From the NCBI RefSeq assembly GCF_019711515.1, contig NZ_JAIGNO010000007.1, positions 62,001 to 126,000 on the forward strand: 64,000 nt of DNA, written 5' to 3'. A model generated the notes under the pieces. It was not told the DNA's origin. It saw only the letters and a list, made by a program, of their open reading frames with translations, and did no database searches. Positions 44,273 through 53,959 of the stretch are shown piece after piece. The first letter of the stretch is position 1; each line of letters begins with the position of its first letter. The stretch comes from Qipengyuania qiaonensis (GTDB taxonomy: Bacteria; Pseudomonadota; Alphaproteobacteria; Sphingomonadales; Sphingomonadaceae). The position numbers and the translations under genes are program-made.

Positions 44273-44716
44273 TCAGCCTTCCGCGGCGATCCTCTCGGCC
44301 TCGTCGCTGGCGAGGCGATCGACGCGGTCGTTTTCCGGGTGACCCGAGTGCCCCTTGACCCAGTGCCATTCGACATTGTGGCGAGCGGTCAGTTCGATAA
44401 GTTCGTGCCATAGCTCTGCGTTGCGCACGGGTTTCTTGCTGGCATTGATCCAGCCACGCTTTTTCCACCCATGGACCCACTTGGTAATACCGTCGATCAG
44501 GTACTTGCTATCGGTGTAAAGATTGACTTCGCAGGGCTCGATCAGCGCGCTCAGACCTTTTATCGCGGCGGTCATTTCCATACGATTATTGGTCGTATCC
44601 GGTTCGCCGCCCGAAAGTTCCTTCTCGTGGCGCCCCATGCGCAGCAGTGCACCCCAACCGCCGGGACCGGGATTGCCCTTGCAGGCACCGTCGGTAAACA
44701 GTTCGACTTTCTTCAT
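44273..44716 (-). CDS. rnhA: Ribonuclease HI
   Basis: 147 residues. It cuts the RNA strand of RNA-DNA hybrids. The four acidic residues are Asp9 ([14 protein letters not shown]), Glu47 (NNRMEMTA), Asp69 (LYTDSKY) and Asp133 (NDRVDRLA), with His123 (KGHSGH). Length is normal. Its ATG overlaps the thrB stop (ATGA), so ispH, thrB and rnhA form one operon. Confidence 0.96.
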   Translation of the reverse strand: MKKVELFTDGACKGNPGPGGWGALLRMGRHEKELSGGEPDTTNNRMEMTAAIKGLSALIEPCEVNLYTDSKYLIDGITKWVHGWKKRGWINASKKPVRNAELWHELIELTARHNVEWHWVKGHSGHPENDRVDRLASDEAERIAAEG

Positions 44717-45669
44717 GTGAAGGCGCTCTGGCCGTTTGCGCGATAGAATTCCAGTCGTCGCATGAAATCCATGGGATCCTTGCGTCGCACCAGCGCATCC
44801 GCCGGCGTGTCGAGCCAGTCTTGTGCGCGGCTCGCAATGAAACGCAGGCAGGCTCCCTGAGCCAGCGACGGCAACGCTGTGCGCTCGCTTTCGCTCAACG
44901 GACGCAGGCTTTCATAGCCTTCGATCAGTGCCTTTCCCAATTCGGCGTAATTCCGTCTGCCGGATTGGTCGAAGCACCACGCGGCATGCGTTACCGCCAA
45001 GTCGTAGGCCATTGCTCCGCTACAGGCGAAATAGAAGTCTATCATGCCGGTCACGCGGTCGCCCAGCATCAGCACATTGTCCGGAAACAGGTCCGAATGG
45101 ATGATCGACGCCGGTAGGTCGCTTGGCCAGCTTGCAACGATACCGTCGCCAAGCGCGAGAACGGCCGGCAATTCGGGATCGATCAATGCTAGCGCGTCGC
45201 GACCGCATTGGACAAGCATGGCGAGCGTCTGTGGCGGTCCGAGATCGTTTGCCCGGGTCATTGGAAAGCCTTGCGCGGCGAGATGCGTCTGGGCCAGCGC
45301 GACACCGACGGCCCGAAGCTGCGCCGGATTGGGCGTGGTGGGCGACACGCCCGGAAGAAATTCGATCAGCGCCACGGCTTTATCGTCGATCTTCCGCCAA
45401 GCGGCGCCGCTGCGATCGTGAATGGTGCGGGGCACCGGGCAGTTTGCGTCCGACAAATGATCCAGCAAGCCGAGAAAGAACGGCAGATCGGCGGGATCGA
45501 TCCGCCGTTCGTACATCGTCAGGATATAGCGCGCACGGGTCGTCTCGATAAGCCAGTTCGAGTTCGAGACACCTTCGGCGATCCCCTTTGCGGAAACCAG
45601 TTCGCCGACATCGTATTCCGCGATCAGTCGCGCGAGGTCTTCCGCCCCGAGATGGGTGTAGACCGCCAC
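44713..45669 (-). CDS. thrB: Homoserine kinase (aminoglycoside-phosphotransferase type)
   Basis: 318 residues from a GTG start, one base after the ispH stop. It phosphorylates homoserine on the way to threonine. It belongs to the APH-like kinases rather than the GHMP type. Visible: [19 protein letters not shown], catalytic HSDLFPDNV with Asp193 and Asn198, and [17 protein letters not shown] as the metal-binding part. The order ispH-thrB-rnhA is common in alphaproteobacteria. Confidence 0.93.
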   Translation of the reverse strand: MAVYTHLGAEDLARLIAEYDVGELVSAKGIAEGVSNSNWLIETTRARYILTMYERRIDPADLPFFLGLLDHLSDANCPVPRTIHDRSGAAWRKIDDKAVALIEFLPGVSPTTPNPAQLRAVGVALAQTHLAAQGFPMTRANDLGPPQTLAMLVQCGRDALALIDPELPAVLALGDGIVASWPSDLPASIIHSDLFPDNVLMLGDRVTGMIDFYFACSGAMAYDLAVTHAAWCFDQSGRRNYAELGKALIEGYESLRPLSESERTALPSLAQGACLRFIASRAQDWLDTPADALVRRKDPMDFMRRLEFYRANGQSAFT

Positions 45670-45670
45670 T

Positions 45671-46654
45671 CTATTCGGTAAGTTGCCGCGGCAATTTGAA
45701 GATCATGTTCTCTTCAGCGGTCGTCACGATGTCTTCTTCGACAACCCGCCAATCCGACAGCCGATCGACCACCTCGCGTACCAGTTTTTCGGGTGCGGAC
45801 GCGCCGGCCGTGAGGCCGACCGTACCGATGCCTTCCAGCCAGCTAGGATCGATTTCCTCTGCGCGCTGGATGAGCCGGGCATCGGTGCCCATGCGTTCGG
45901 CGACTTCCACCAGGCGGAGAGAGTTGGAAGAATTGGGCGCGCCGATCACCAGCACGAGATCGCAGCTTGGCGCGATTTGCTTGACCGCAGCCTGCCGATT
46001 GCTGGTCGCGTAGCAGATGTCTTCCGCCTTCGGAGCGACGATCTGCGGAAACCGTTCCTTGAGCGCGAAAATGATGTCGTGAGTATCGTCCACCGACAGG
46101 GTCGTCTGGGACAGATAGGAGAGATCGTCTTCGGCCGTGAACCTGAGATTGGCAACATCTTCGACCGTCTCGACCAGAGTGATCTGGCCTGCGGGTACCT
46201 GGCCCATCGTGCCAACGACTTCCGGATGGCCCGCATGTCCGATAAACAGGATGTGCTGGCCCTTTTCTATCTGACGTTCGGCCTGGCGATGAACCTTGCT
46301 GACCAGCGGGCAGGTGGCATCGACATAGAGCATGTTGCGCCGTTCCGCTTCGGCAGGAACGGTCTTGGGGACGCCATGCGCACTGAACACCACTGGCGCA
46401 TCGTCGGGCACTTCATCCAGTTCTTCGACGAAGATCGCGCCTTTGGCTTTGAGGCTATCCACAACGTACCGATTGTGCACGATTTCATGCCGCACATAGA
46501 CCGGCGCGCCGAACTTCTGCAGGGCCCGCTCGACAATCTCGATCGCCCTGTCGACACCTGCGCAGAAACCGCGGGGTGCGGCGATAACGAGCTTCAGGGG
46601 AAGGCGCGGATCGCTTCCCGGAGGAGCAGGCGTGGATTGAAAGGGAGCGTTCAT
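45671..46654 (-). CDS. ispH: 4-hydroxy-3-methylbut-2-enyl diphosphate reductase
   Basis: 327 residues. Iron-sulfur enzyme that makes IPP and DMAPP in the last step of the MEP isoprenoid pathway. The three cluster cysteines are Cys31 ([10 protein letters not shown]), Cys115 ([10 protein letters not shown]) and Cys214 ([10 protein letters not shown]). [10 protein letters not shown] supplies the conserved His and Glu. Length is normal. First gene of the ispH-thrB-rnhA operon. Confidence 0.97.
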   Translation of the reverse strand: MNAPFQSTPAPPGSDPRLPLKLVIAAPRGFCAGVDRAIEIVERALQKFGAPVYVRHEIVHNRYVVDSLKAKGAIFVEELDEVPDDAPVVFSAHGVPKTVPAEAERRNMLYVDATCPLVSKVHRQAERQIEKGQHILFIGHAGHPEVVGTMGQVPAGQITLVETVEDVANLRFTAEDDLSYLSQTTLSVDDTHDIIFALKERFPQIVAPKAEDICYATSNRQAAVKQIAPSCDLVLVIGAPNSSNSLRLVEVAERMGTDARLIQRAEEIDPSWLEGIGTVGLTAGASAPEKLVREVVDRLSDWRVVEEDIVTTAEENMIFKLPRQLTE

Positions 46655-46750
46655 GTACCGCCCTCTAGCGCTTTCGCGCGGTCCAAGCTAGGGCAAGCCG
46701 CAGCCCGCCGGGCGACGAATTCGAATGACCGCAATAGGGAAAATAGCCGC

Positions 46751-47404
46751 ATGACCATCCGTACCCGCCTTCTGCCCGCGCTTGCCCTTGGCCTTGCCTT
46801 GGCCGGCTGCGCAAGGGAAGGCGATCTGATCATCGATCAGGGCGTCGGCATTTCTGCGGTTCGCAGCACCTGTCCTGCCGTGGGAATTCCCGACTATACC
46901 GGCGATATCACGACTTTTCGCACACCGGGTTCTACGACGTTTTCCGATCTCGATGTAACCGCAGCGATCACGAATCTGCGATCGACATGCAACGAGGGTG
47001 CGACCGATCGGGTGTATTCGGAAGCGACTTTCGATGTCGTGGCACGTCGTACCGATACACGGGGTAGTCGAACGGTCACGCTGCCCTATTTCTCGACCGT
47101 CCTACGTGGCGGATCGTCGGTGGTGACCAAACGGCTTGGCAGCGTCAACCTGCAGTTCGCCGATGGGCAGGAGCGGGCTCAGGCGCGCGGTGTGGCAGGT
47201 GCCTATGTCAACCGGGCCGAGGCCACGCTTTCCGATGATATACGTCAGCAGATCACCCGCAAGCGCGAGGCCGGCGATCCGGATGCCGCGCTCGACCCGC
47301 TGGCCGATCCCGCAGTGCGCGCGGCTGTCCAGCGGGCAACTTTCGAACTGCTGGTCGGCTTCCAGTTGACCGAGGAACAGCTGCGCTACAACGCGACGCG
47401 CTAG
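46751..47404 (+). CDS. Lipoprotein of unknown function
   Basis: 217 residues with a lipoprotein signal, LALGLALAGC with Cys20 as the lipid site. The mature part has two further Cys (RSTCPAVGIP, RSTCNEGATD) and a beta-rich middle (VYSEATFDVVARRTD). The frame continues far upstream antisense to ispH, but the ATG at 46751 gives the only sensible signal. Homologues in sphingomonads, as I recall, carry no known function. 45 bp separate it from argS. Confidence 0.78.
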   Translation: MTIRTRLLPALALGLALAGCAREGDLIIDQGVGISAVRSTCPAVGIPDYTGDITTFRTPGSTTFSDLDVTAAITNLRSTCNEGATDRVYSEATFDVVARRTDTRGSRTVTLPYFSTVLRGGSSVVTKRLGSVNLQFADGQERAQARGVAGAYVNRAEATLSDDIRQQITRKREAGDPDAALDPLADPAVRAAVQRATFELLVGFQLTEEQLRYNATR

Positions 47405-47449
47405 GGCATGGTATCTTGCCATTTCGTGCCGATAGTCTAGGCGCGCGCA

Positions 47450-49189
47450 ATGGCTGACATGCAGACACTCCACGCGGCCTTCGCGGCCCGCATCGATGCG
47501 GTATTGAGCGCTCTCGAAATGGAAGGCGTGTTGCCGGCCGGCGTTTCGCGCGCCAACGTAACCGTCGAACCGCCGCGCGATGCCACGCATGGCGATCTGG
47601 CTACCAACGCCGCGATGGTCCTCGCCAAACAGGCGAAGACCAGTCCACGTGCTCTGGCAGAGAAGATCGTGCAGCACCTCGAGAGCGATCCCGCCATCGC
47701 CAAAGCCGAAATCGCCGGTCCGGGATTCATCAACCTCGGTCTGGAAAGCGATGTCTGGCGGCGCGAGCTGCAAGCGATCGCAGCACTGCGTGACAAGTAT
47801 GGTCGTTCGGAGATCGGCCAGGGCAGGACGGTCAATGTCGAGTATGTCTCGGCCAATCCGACCGGGCCGATGCATATGGGGCACTGTCGCGGAGCTGTGG
47901 TGGGCGACGCGCTGTCGAGCCTGCTCGAATGGGCGGGATATCGCGTCACGCGCGAATACTATGTGAACGATGCGGGCGGACAGGTCGACGTTCTCGCACG
48001 GTCCGTGCACCTGCGCTACCGCGAGGCGCTGGGAAATGAGATCGGAGAAGTGCCCGAAGGTCTCTATCCGGGCGATTACCTCAAGCCGGTTGGCGAACGG
48101 CTCGCGCAAGAATTCGGGCCTGTTTACAAGGCTGCGCCCGAAAGCGACTGGCTAGCGCTGTTCCGCCAGCGGGCCGTTGCCGCGATGATGGAGATGATCC
48201 GGGCCGATCTCGCCCTGCTTGGTATCCACCACGATCTGTTTTCTTCCGAAGCTGAATTGCAGGCGGCGAAAAAACCTGAGGCTGCAGAAGCATGGTTGCG
48301 TGAACACGGCTTCGTCTATGACGGCGTCCTCGAAGCGCCAAAGGGCAAGGCGCCGCCCGAGGATTGGGAGCCGGTGGAGCTGCCGCTCTTCCGCTCGACC
48401 GAATTCGGCGACGATCAGGACCGGCCGATCAAGAAGTCGAATGGAGCATGGACCTATTTCGGGGCCGATCTCGCCTATCACTTCCAGAAGGCGGAAAAAG
48501 CCGACGCGATGATCGATATCTGGGGCGCGGATCACGCCGGTACGGTCAAACGCATCAAAGCCGCCGTGGCCGCGCTGACCAAAGGTGCCGGGCGCGACGT
48601 GCCGTTCGACGTCAAGCTGGTGCAGATGGTCAAACTGCTGCGCGATGGCGAGCCGGTGAAGATGTCAAAGCGCTCGGGCACTTTCGTCACGCTTGCCGAC
48701 GTCGTGAACGAGGTCGGCAAGGACGTGGTGCGCTTTACCATGCTCACCCGCAAACCCGATGCGCAGATGGAATTCGACTTTGCCAAAGTCGTCGAAGCAT
48801 CGAAGGACAATCCGGTTTTCTACCTCCAATACGCCCATGCGCGCATCTGCTCGACACTGCGCAAGGCCGGCGTAAAGCCCGAAGACGCATATCTCGACCG
48901 GTTGGGTGCGGACGAACTCGCTCTGGTTCGCGAGGCGGCGCAATTTCCGCGCGTGGTCGAGGCGGCAGCCAATGCGCGCGAGCCGCACCGCATCGCCTTC
49001 TTCCTTGGTGATTTAGCCGCCGCCTTCCACAGTTTCTGGAATGCGGGTAATGACGATCCCTCGAAGCGGATCATCCAGGAGGGCGATCCCGATCTGACTA
49101 CCGCGCGGCTGTTTCTCGCGGCACAGGTCGGGCAGGTGATCCGCAACGGCCTCGCGATACTGGGGGTCGAAGCGGTCGAGGAGATGTGA
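47450..49189 (+). CDS. argS: Arginyl-tRNA synthetase
   Basis: 579 residues, class I synthetase that charges tRNA(Arg). The N-terminal domain is at 1-100, the HIGH motif reads NPTGPMHMGHCRGAVVGD (near 143), the KMSKS loop reads VKMSKRSG (near 405), and the DALR anticodon domain closes the protein from ~455. The stop overlaps a GTG of the SPOR gene. It heads the block argS-SPOR-nagZ-scpA-scpB-tatABC. Confidence 0.97.
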   Translation: MADMQTLHAAFAARIDAVLSALEMEGVLPAGVSRANVTVEPPRDATHGDLATNAAMVLAKQAKTSPRALAEKIVQHLESDPAIAKAEIAGPGFINLGLESDVWRRELQAIAALRDKYGRSEIGQGRTVNVEYVSANPTGPMHMGHCRGAVVGDALSSLLEWAGYRVTREYYVNDAGGQVDVLARSVHLRYREALGNEIGEVPEGLYPGDYLKPVGERLAQEFGPVYKAAPESDWLALFRQRAVAAMMEMIRADLALLGIHHDLFSSEAELQAAKKPEAAEAWLREHGFVYDGVLEAPKGKAPPEDWEPVELPLFRSTEFGDDQDRPIKKSNGAWTYFGADLAYHFQKAEKADAMIDIWGADHAGTVKRIKAAVAALTKGAGRDVPFDVKLVQMVKLLRDGEPVKMSKRSGTFVTLADVVNEVGKDVVRFTMLTRKPDAQMEFDFAKVVEASKDNPVFYLQYAHARICSTLRKAGVKPEDAYLDRLGADELALVREAAQFPRVVEAAANAREPHRIAFFLGDLAAAFHSFWNAGNDDPSKRIIQEGDPDLTTARLFLAAQVGQVIRNGLAILGVEAVEEM

Positions 49190-49191
49190 GT

Positions 49192-49884
49192 ATGGCGTCA
49201 CCGCCCTACGGAACGGACGAGGAATGGGAAGGCGAGGGTCAGCTCGACCTGGCGGACGATGAAAGCCTGCCTTGGCTCGAAGCCGGCGTGGATGACGAAG
49301 AAGCCGCCCGGTTCGACACGTCGCGCCTGGTCCTTGTGGGCTTGCTGGTAGCAGCCCTGCTTGGGGTGGTCGGCGGCGGCGTATGGTTCTTGACCAGCCA
49401 GGCTTCCGACGAGCCTGAGCCTGATGGCAGCCTGATTGCTGCTCCTGACGAACCATACAAGACCAAGCCGGAAAATCCGGGCGGCAAGACCTTCGCTGGC
49501 ACCGGCGATACGAGTTTCGCCGTGGGGGAAGGGCAAACGCGTGAAGGCAAGCTGGCGGAGCCGAGCGTTGCGCCCCAGAACGAAGTGGGCGCATCGGCCG
49601 GTCCGTCGATTGCATCCACGGTCGATGAAGCACCGCGTACCGCACAAACTTCGGGTACAGCGGTTCAGGTCGGTGCTTACCCAAGCCGCGAAGATGCGGA
49701 GATGGCCTGGTCGAATATTACGCGCCAGACCGAGGTCCTGAATGGCGTCCGCCACCGCGTAGTCGAGGCTCAGGTCGATATCGGGCGCGTTTTCAGGTTG
49801 CAGGCGATGGCTGGCGATCGTGCAGCGGCCAACCGACTTTGCGCGGCGCTCAAGGGTGATGGCCTGGCCTGTTTCGTCAAATAG
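49192..49884 (+). CDS. SPOR domain-containing membrane protein
   Basis: 230 residues. A GTG six bases upstream overlaps argS, but GAGGAG is properly placed for the ATG at 49192. Acidic cytoplasmic tail, one TM helix (RLVLVGLLVAALLGVVGGGVWF), a Pro/Gly/Glu periplasmic linker, and a C-terminal SPOR domain (~155-230: TAVQVGAYPSREDAEMAW ... HRVVEAQVDIGRVFRLQAM). SPOR domains bind denuded peptidoglycan at the division site, so a role in division or cell-wall work is likely. Confidence 0.88.
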   Translation: MASPPYGTDEEWEGEGQLDLADDESLPWLEAGVDDEEAARFDTSRLVLVGLLVAALLGVVGGGVWFLTSQASDEPEPDGSLIAAPDEPYKTKPENPGGKTFAGTGDTSFAVGEGQTREGKLAEPSVAPQNEVGASAGPSIASTVDEAPRTAQTSGTAVQVGAYPSREDAEMAWSNITRQTEVLNGVRHRVVEAQVDIGRVFRLQAMAGDRAAANRLCAALKGDGLACFVK

Positions 49885-49964
49885 GCTGGCGGTCGTGCTT
49901 GATTTCCACATCTCCCACGGGTCGCAAGCTTGCGGGATTCGAGCGAAAGACCCAATTTCTTGAC

Positions 49965-50987
49965 ATGACGCCTGCCATATTCGGTGTATCCGGCCTTGAA
50001 CTGACGGCTGACGAGCGCGCCTTCTTCAAGGAGGCAGATCCGGCTGGCTACATTCTTTTTGCACGCAATTGCGAGAGCAAGGACCAACTGCGCAAACTGA
50101 CCGATGATCTGCGTGCGATACACGGTCGCGAGCGGCTGATTGTCTCGATCGATCAGGAAGGTGGCCGTGTCGCGCGGATGAAGCCGCCCGTCTGGCAGCG
50201 CTATCCAGCCGGTGAACTCTTTGCAAAGCTGTGGGAAATTGCCCCGGCTTCCGCGATCGAGGCCGCACGGGTCAATGCCGAGGCGATGGGCCGGGAGCTG
50301 GCCGAAATGGGTATTTCGGTCGATTATCATGCCCCCTTCGATGTGCGCCGTCCTGAAACCGACGACGTGATCGGCGATCGCGCACTTGGCAGCGAACCGA
50401 TGCAGGTGGCCGCGCTCGGCCGTGCGGTACTCGACGGTATGGCACGCGCGGGCATCGTGGGTTGTCTGAAGCACATGCCAGGCCATGGCCGTGCGACCTC
50501 CGATACACACAAGGAATTGCCGGTTGTCATGGCGAGCGACGAAGAGCTCGAAGTCGATATTGAGCCTTTCCGGACGCTTGCGGCTCATCCGCTGGGCATG
50601 AGCGCTCATATCGTCTTCGAAGCTTGGGATGCGACAACGCCCGCCACGCTTTCCGAAAAAGTGATCCGCGACGTGGTTCGCGGCAAGATCGGTTTCGAGG
50701 GCCTGCTCCTGTCCGACGATATCGACATGGAAGCGCTCGATGGGACGATTATCGAGCGCTCGATTCGCGCGCTTTCCGCCGGCTGCGACATCGTACTCAA
50801 CTGCTGGGCCAAGATGGACGATCAGGTCGCCATAGCAGAGCGCGGTGGCACGATGGGGACGCAAACTGCAGTGCGCCTCGAGCGAGTCCACACGGCGATG
50901 GGCGAACCGCAGGACGGGCCGGAATCGGCAGAATTACTGGCCAAACGCGACGCCTTGCTGGCGATAACCCGTGAATGGGCCGCATGA
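49965..50987 (+). CDS. nagZ: Beta-N-acetylglucosaminidase NagZ
   Basis: 340 residues, family GH3, cytoplasmic. It removes GlcNAc from anhydromuropeptides in cell-wall recycling. LKHMPGHGRATSDTHKELP holds the catalytic His182, and LLLSDDIDM holds nucleophile Asp251. The family starts MTPAIFGVSG, so the ATG at 49965 is chosen although no clear ribosome site precedes it. The frame continues to 49899. The stop overlaps the scpA start (ATGA). Confidence 0.94.
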   Translation: MTPAIFGVSGLELTADERAFFKEADPAGYILFARNCESKDQLRKLTDDLRAIHGRERLIVSIDQEGGRVARMKPPVWQRYPAGELFAKLWEIAPASAIEAARVNAEAMGRELAEMGISVDYHAPFDVRRPETDDVIGDRALGSEPMQVAALGRAVLDGMARAGIVGCLKHMPGHGRATSDTHKELPVVMASDEELEVDIEPFRTLAAHPLGMSAHIVFEAWDATTPATLSEKVIRDVVRGKIGFEGLLLSDDIDMEALDGTIIERSIRALSAGCDIVLNCWAKMDDQVAIAERGGTMGTQTAVRLERVHTAMGEPQDGPESAELLAKRDALLAITREWAA

Positions 50988-51793
50988 TCAGCGACGGCAT
51001 CCTCTTCAATGACCCTGAAGTCGGGGAACGGGAGGACTGGGACGGGATCGCTGCCGAAGTTCCGGTAGATGAGAACGCGCTTTATCTGGAACTCGACGGA
51101 TGGGAAGGGCCACTGGATCTCCTTCTCGATCTGGCGCGCCGACAGAAGGTGGATCTGCGCTCGATCTCGATCCTGTCGCTGGTTGACCAATATCTCGGTT
51201 ATATCGACCGGGTCGAGGCGCTGAAGCTGGAACTGGCCGCCGATTACCTCGTAATGGCGGCATGGCTCGCCTACCTGAAATCGGCGATGCTCTTACCGAA
51301 GGAAGAGCAGGAGGATCCGAGTCCCGAGGAATTGGCGCTCAAGCTGCAACTGCGCCTGCAACGTCTCGGCGCCATGCGCGATGCGGCGGCCCGGCTCATG
51401 GGCGGGGACAGGATTGGGCGCGACGTGTTCCTGCGAGGGAGCCCGGAGGGCCTTGAAATTGCGCGCAAGAACCTTTGGCAGTGCGACCAATTCGCCCTGA
51501 TCGAGGCCTATGGCAGGGTCAAGGCGCGAACCGCGCCCGCGATTCACATGGTTCGCGAACGCCCCGTGATGACGCTCGAATCGGCACTTGACCGTGTGTC
51601 GAATATGCTCGGCGTTACGCTCGACTGGATGGAATTGCGTGACTTCCTTCCGCCCCATGCCGAACCTCGTTTGCGGCGTTCTGCCTTGGCCTCGAGTTTT
51701 GTCGCTGCGCTCGAATTGGCGCGCCTCGGCAAGGCGGAATTGCAGCAGGAAGACACCTTCGGTCCGCTTCATTTGCGACGGATGCCGGCCTGA
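50984..51793 (+). CDS. scpA: Segregation and condensation protein A
   Basis: 269 residues. Kleisin of the SMC-ScpAB complex that compacts and segregates chromosomes. The N-terminal YLELDGWEGPLDLLLDLARR is the SMC-binding signature, KVDLRSISILSLVDQYLGYI follows, and the C-terminal winged helix is in the last 80 residues. Start at 50984 overlaps nagZ; another ATG nine bases before is possible. Overlaps scpB by one base. Confidence 0.95.
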   Translation: MISDGILFNDPEVGEREDWDGIAAEVPVDENALYLELDGWEGPLDLLLDLARRQKVDLRSISILSLVDQYLGYIDRVEALKLELAADYLVMAAWLAYLKSAMLLPKEEQEDPSPEELALKLQLRLQRLGAMRDAAARLMGGDRIGRDVFLRGSPEGLEIARKNLWQCDQFALIEAYGRVKARTAPAIHMVRERPVMTLESALDRVSNMLGVTLDWMELRDFLPPHAEPRLRRSALASSFVAALELARLGKAELQQEDTFGPLHLRRMPA

Positions 51794-52410
51794 TGGATGA
51801 ACTAGCCCGCGCCGTCGAGGCCGCGCTGTTCGCTGCGGAGGAACCGATGACGGCCGAGGCCCTGGCCGGTTTCCTTGGCAATGCCGCGGTTGGCGATGTC
51901 CGTGAAGCGCTGCAGAACGTGGCCAAGCATTATGAAAAGCGCGGCATCCATCTCGTCGAGAGGGGCAAGCGCTGGCATTTCGAAACGGCTCCGGATCTCG
52001 CCCATTTGCTCAGGCGCGAAAAGGAACAGGTTCGCCGCCTCAGCCGCGCTGCAACCGAGGTTCTGGCGATCATTGCCTATCACGAACCGGTTAGCCGCGC
52101 GGAAATCGAATCGATCCGCGGTGTGCAGACGAGCGGTGGAACTCTCGACGTGCTGATGGAAGCGGGCTGGGTGAAGATAGCTGGACGGCGGGAGGTCCCG
52201 GGACGGCCAACGATCTACTCCACCACGGCTGAATTTTTGGACCATTTCGGCCTGTCGAGTCGACGCGACCTACCGGGAATCGCGGAATTGCGGGCTGCTG
52301 GCCTGCTCGACCCGGTCGAGGACGCCTACGAGGAACTCATCGGTGACAGCGATGTCGCTGCGGAGCGGAACGACGCCGGGCCGAGCGTCGAGGCTGTCGA
52401 CGAAGACTGA
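51793..52410 (+). CDS. scpB: Segregation and condensation protein B
   Basis: 205 residues with two winged helices: VEAALFAAEEPMTAEALAGF at the start and LAIIAYHEPVSRAEIESIRG in the middle, with GRPTIYSTTAEFLDHFGLSS towards the end. It dimerises and binds ScpA. The last 25 residues are acidic. tatA follows after 60 bp, which includes the palindrome GCGCTTAAGCGC at 52414-52425. Confidence 0.95.
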   Translation: MDELARAVEAALFAAEEPMTAEALAGFLGNAAVGDVREALQNVAKHYEKRGIHLVERGKRWHFETAPDLAHLLRREKEQVRRLSRAATEVLAIIAYHEPVSRAEIESIRGVQTSGGTLDVLMEAGWVKIAGRREVPGRPTIYSTTAEFLDHFGLSSRRDLPGIAELRAAGLLDPVEDAYEELIGDSDVAAERNDAGPSVEAVDED

Positions 52411-52470
52411 CTAGCGCTTAAGCGCGTCTGCGCCTATACTGGACCCTGCGTTATCTAGAGAGAAGGTCCC

Positions 52471-52698
52471 ATGGGTCTTAGTGTCTGGCAGCTTGCCATA
52501 ATCGCCATCGTAATTCTCGTCCTGTTCGGCCGGGGCCGTATTTCCGAGATGATGGGAGATTTCGGCAAGGGTATCAAAAGCTTCAAGCAGGGCATGAACG
52601 AGGAAGAAAAGTCCGCGAAGCAGATTTCCCATGAGGCGAAACCTGCCGAAGACGGGCTGACTCCCGACCAAGTCAAGCAAACCGCCGACACCAAGTAA
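52471..52698 (+). CDS. tatA: Sec-independent protein translocase TatA
   Basis: 75 residues. One TM helix (WQLAIIAIVILVLFGRGR), then an amphipathic helix starting at the conserved Phe-Gly, and an acidic soluble tail. TatA forms the pore that admits folded proteins with a twin-arginine signal. Typical for the family. GAGAAGG lies upstream of the ATG. Confidence 0.95.
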   Translation: MGLSVWQLAIIAIVILVLFGRGRISEMMGDFGKGIKSFKQGMNEEEKSAKQISHEAKPAEDGLTPDQVKQTADTK

Positions 52699-52722
52699 TC
52701 CGCGAACAGGCGGAGGCAGGTC

Positions 52723-53157
52723 ATGTTCGATATCGGCGCCAGCGAATTGCTGGTGATCGTCATCGTGGCGATCCTTGTGATCGGGCCAAAAGACATGCCC
52801 AAGGCCTTGCGCACAGCCGGTCGCTGGATCGGCAAGCTGCGCCGGATGTCCAGCCATTTCCGTGCCGGGATCGACGAAGTGGTCCGTCAGGCCGAGATCG
52901 AGGAAATGGAAGAAAAATGGGCCGCTCGGAACAAGAAAATCATGGCGACATATCCCGACGGCTCAAGCCCGGAAGGAGGCGCGCCGGAGAACCTGCTACC
53001 AGGCGAGATGGAACCGCTTTCGTCGGCTGACGAGGTGCCCGACGCCGACGCTGCGGCTGAAGCGGCGATCAGACGTGCGGCACCGGTAAGGGCGCCGGAG
53101 CACGCGGACCGATCGCCTCCCCCTAAGGATCCGCCCGCCGAAAAAAGGGACGCCTGA
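52723..53157 (+). CDS. tatB: Sec-independent protein translocase TatB
   Basis: 144 residues. TM helix near residues 5-20 (SELLVIVIVAILVIGPKDMP) with the Glu8 typical of TatB, then a long amphipathic and coiled helix (RTAGRWIGKLRRMSSHFRAG). The tail is rich in Pro, Ala and Asp. With TatC it binds twin-arginine signals. TatC starts one base after the stop codon. Confidence 0.95.
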   Translation: MFDIGASELLVIVIVAILVIGPKDMPKALRTAGRWIGKLRRMSSHFRAGIDEVVRQAEIEEMEEKWAARNKKIMATYPDGSSPEGGAPENLLPGEMEPLSSADEVPDADAAAEAAIRRAAPVRAPEHADRSPPPKDPPAEKRDA

Positions 53158-53158
53158 A

Positions 53159-53959
53159 ATGGCGGTCATCAAGGATATCGACGAGAGCCAGGCGCCGTTG
53201 CTCGATCACCTGATCGAACTGCGTTCGCGGCTGGTGCGCTGTGTCTTGGCGCTGATCGTCGCATTCGGGATCTGCTTCTATTTCGCGGACCCCATCCTTG
53301 GGTTCCTGATCCAACCGCTCAAGAACGCCTTCCCGGAAGGAGAGGGGCAGCTGATCTTCACGAAGCTGTACGAGGTTTTCTTCGTCGAAATGAAGGTCGC
53401 GCTGTTCGCAGGTTTCTGCCTGAGCTTTCCGATCATCGCGAACCAGTTATGGGCCTTCGTCGCGCCGGGCCTGTATGCGCGGGAAAAAAAGGCCTTCCTT
53501 CCATTTCTGCTGGCGACCCCGATCCTGTTCACGATGGGCGCGGGCCTTGCTTATTACGTGGTGATGCCAACCGCCTTCAGGTGGTTTCTCGGCTTTGAGG
53601 GAACCGCTGGCGGGCTCGAGATTCAAGCGCTCCCGACGGCGAACGAGTATCTCGGATTGGTCATGCAGTTCATCCTCGCCTTCGGGATGAGCTTCTTGTT
53701 GCCGGTTTTGCTGCTGCTGCTGCATCGCGCCGGAATCGTGAGCAGAGAGCAACTGGTTGGCGCGCGGCGCTATATCGTCGTGCTGGTGGTGGCAGTCGCA
53801 GCGATCATCACGCCGCCCGATCCGGGCTCGCAACTATTGCTGGCCATTCCGCTATTGCTGCTGTTCGAAGGGTCGCTCGTATTGATGCGTCTTACCGACA
53901 AGCGCCGCAAGGCCGAGGTGGGAGCCAACGTTTCCGAGGATGCTCAGTCAGCGTCGTAG
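53159..53959 (+). CDS. tatC: Sec-independent protein translocase TatC
   Basis: 266 residues, six TM helices. MAVIKDIDESQAPLLDHLIELRSRL is the conserved N-terminal part, and FVAPGLYAREKKAFLPFLLA gives the P-x-L-Y-x-x-E motif that binds the twin-arginine signal. IITPPDPGSQLLLAIPLLLL is typical for the last helices. The gene overlaps the convergent amidohydrolase gene by 16 bp. Confidence 0.96.
   Translation: MAVIKDIDESQAPLLDHLIELRSRLVRCVLALIVAFGICFYFADPILGFLIQPLKNAFPEGEGQLIFTKLYEVFFVEMKVALFAGFCLSFPIIANQLWAFVAPGLYAREKKAFLPFLLATPILFTMGAGLAYYVVMPTAFRWFLGFEGTAGGLEIQALPTANEYLGLVMQFILAFGMSFLLPVLLLLLHRAGIVSREQLVGARRYIVVLVVAVAAIITPPDPGSQLLLAIPLLLLFEGSLVLMRLTDKRRKAEVGANVSEDAQSAS

Noticed and set aside
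45683-47404. A single 573-codon frame running from ispH into the lipoprotein gene
   Set aside because: Its first 350 codons are antisense to ispH; only the part from 46751 has a signal and ribosome site, so the lipoprotein was kept alone.
52414-52425. Palindrome GCGCTTAAGCGC before tatA
   Set aside because: Short and without promoter context that would support a binding protein; noted in the scpB entry only.
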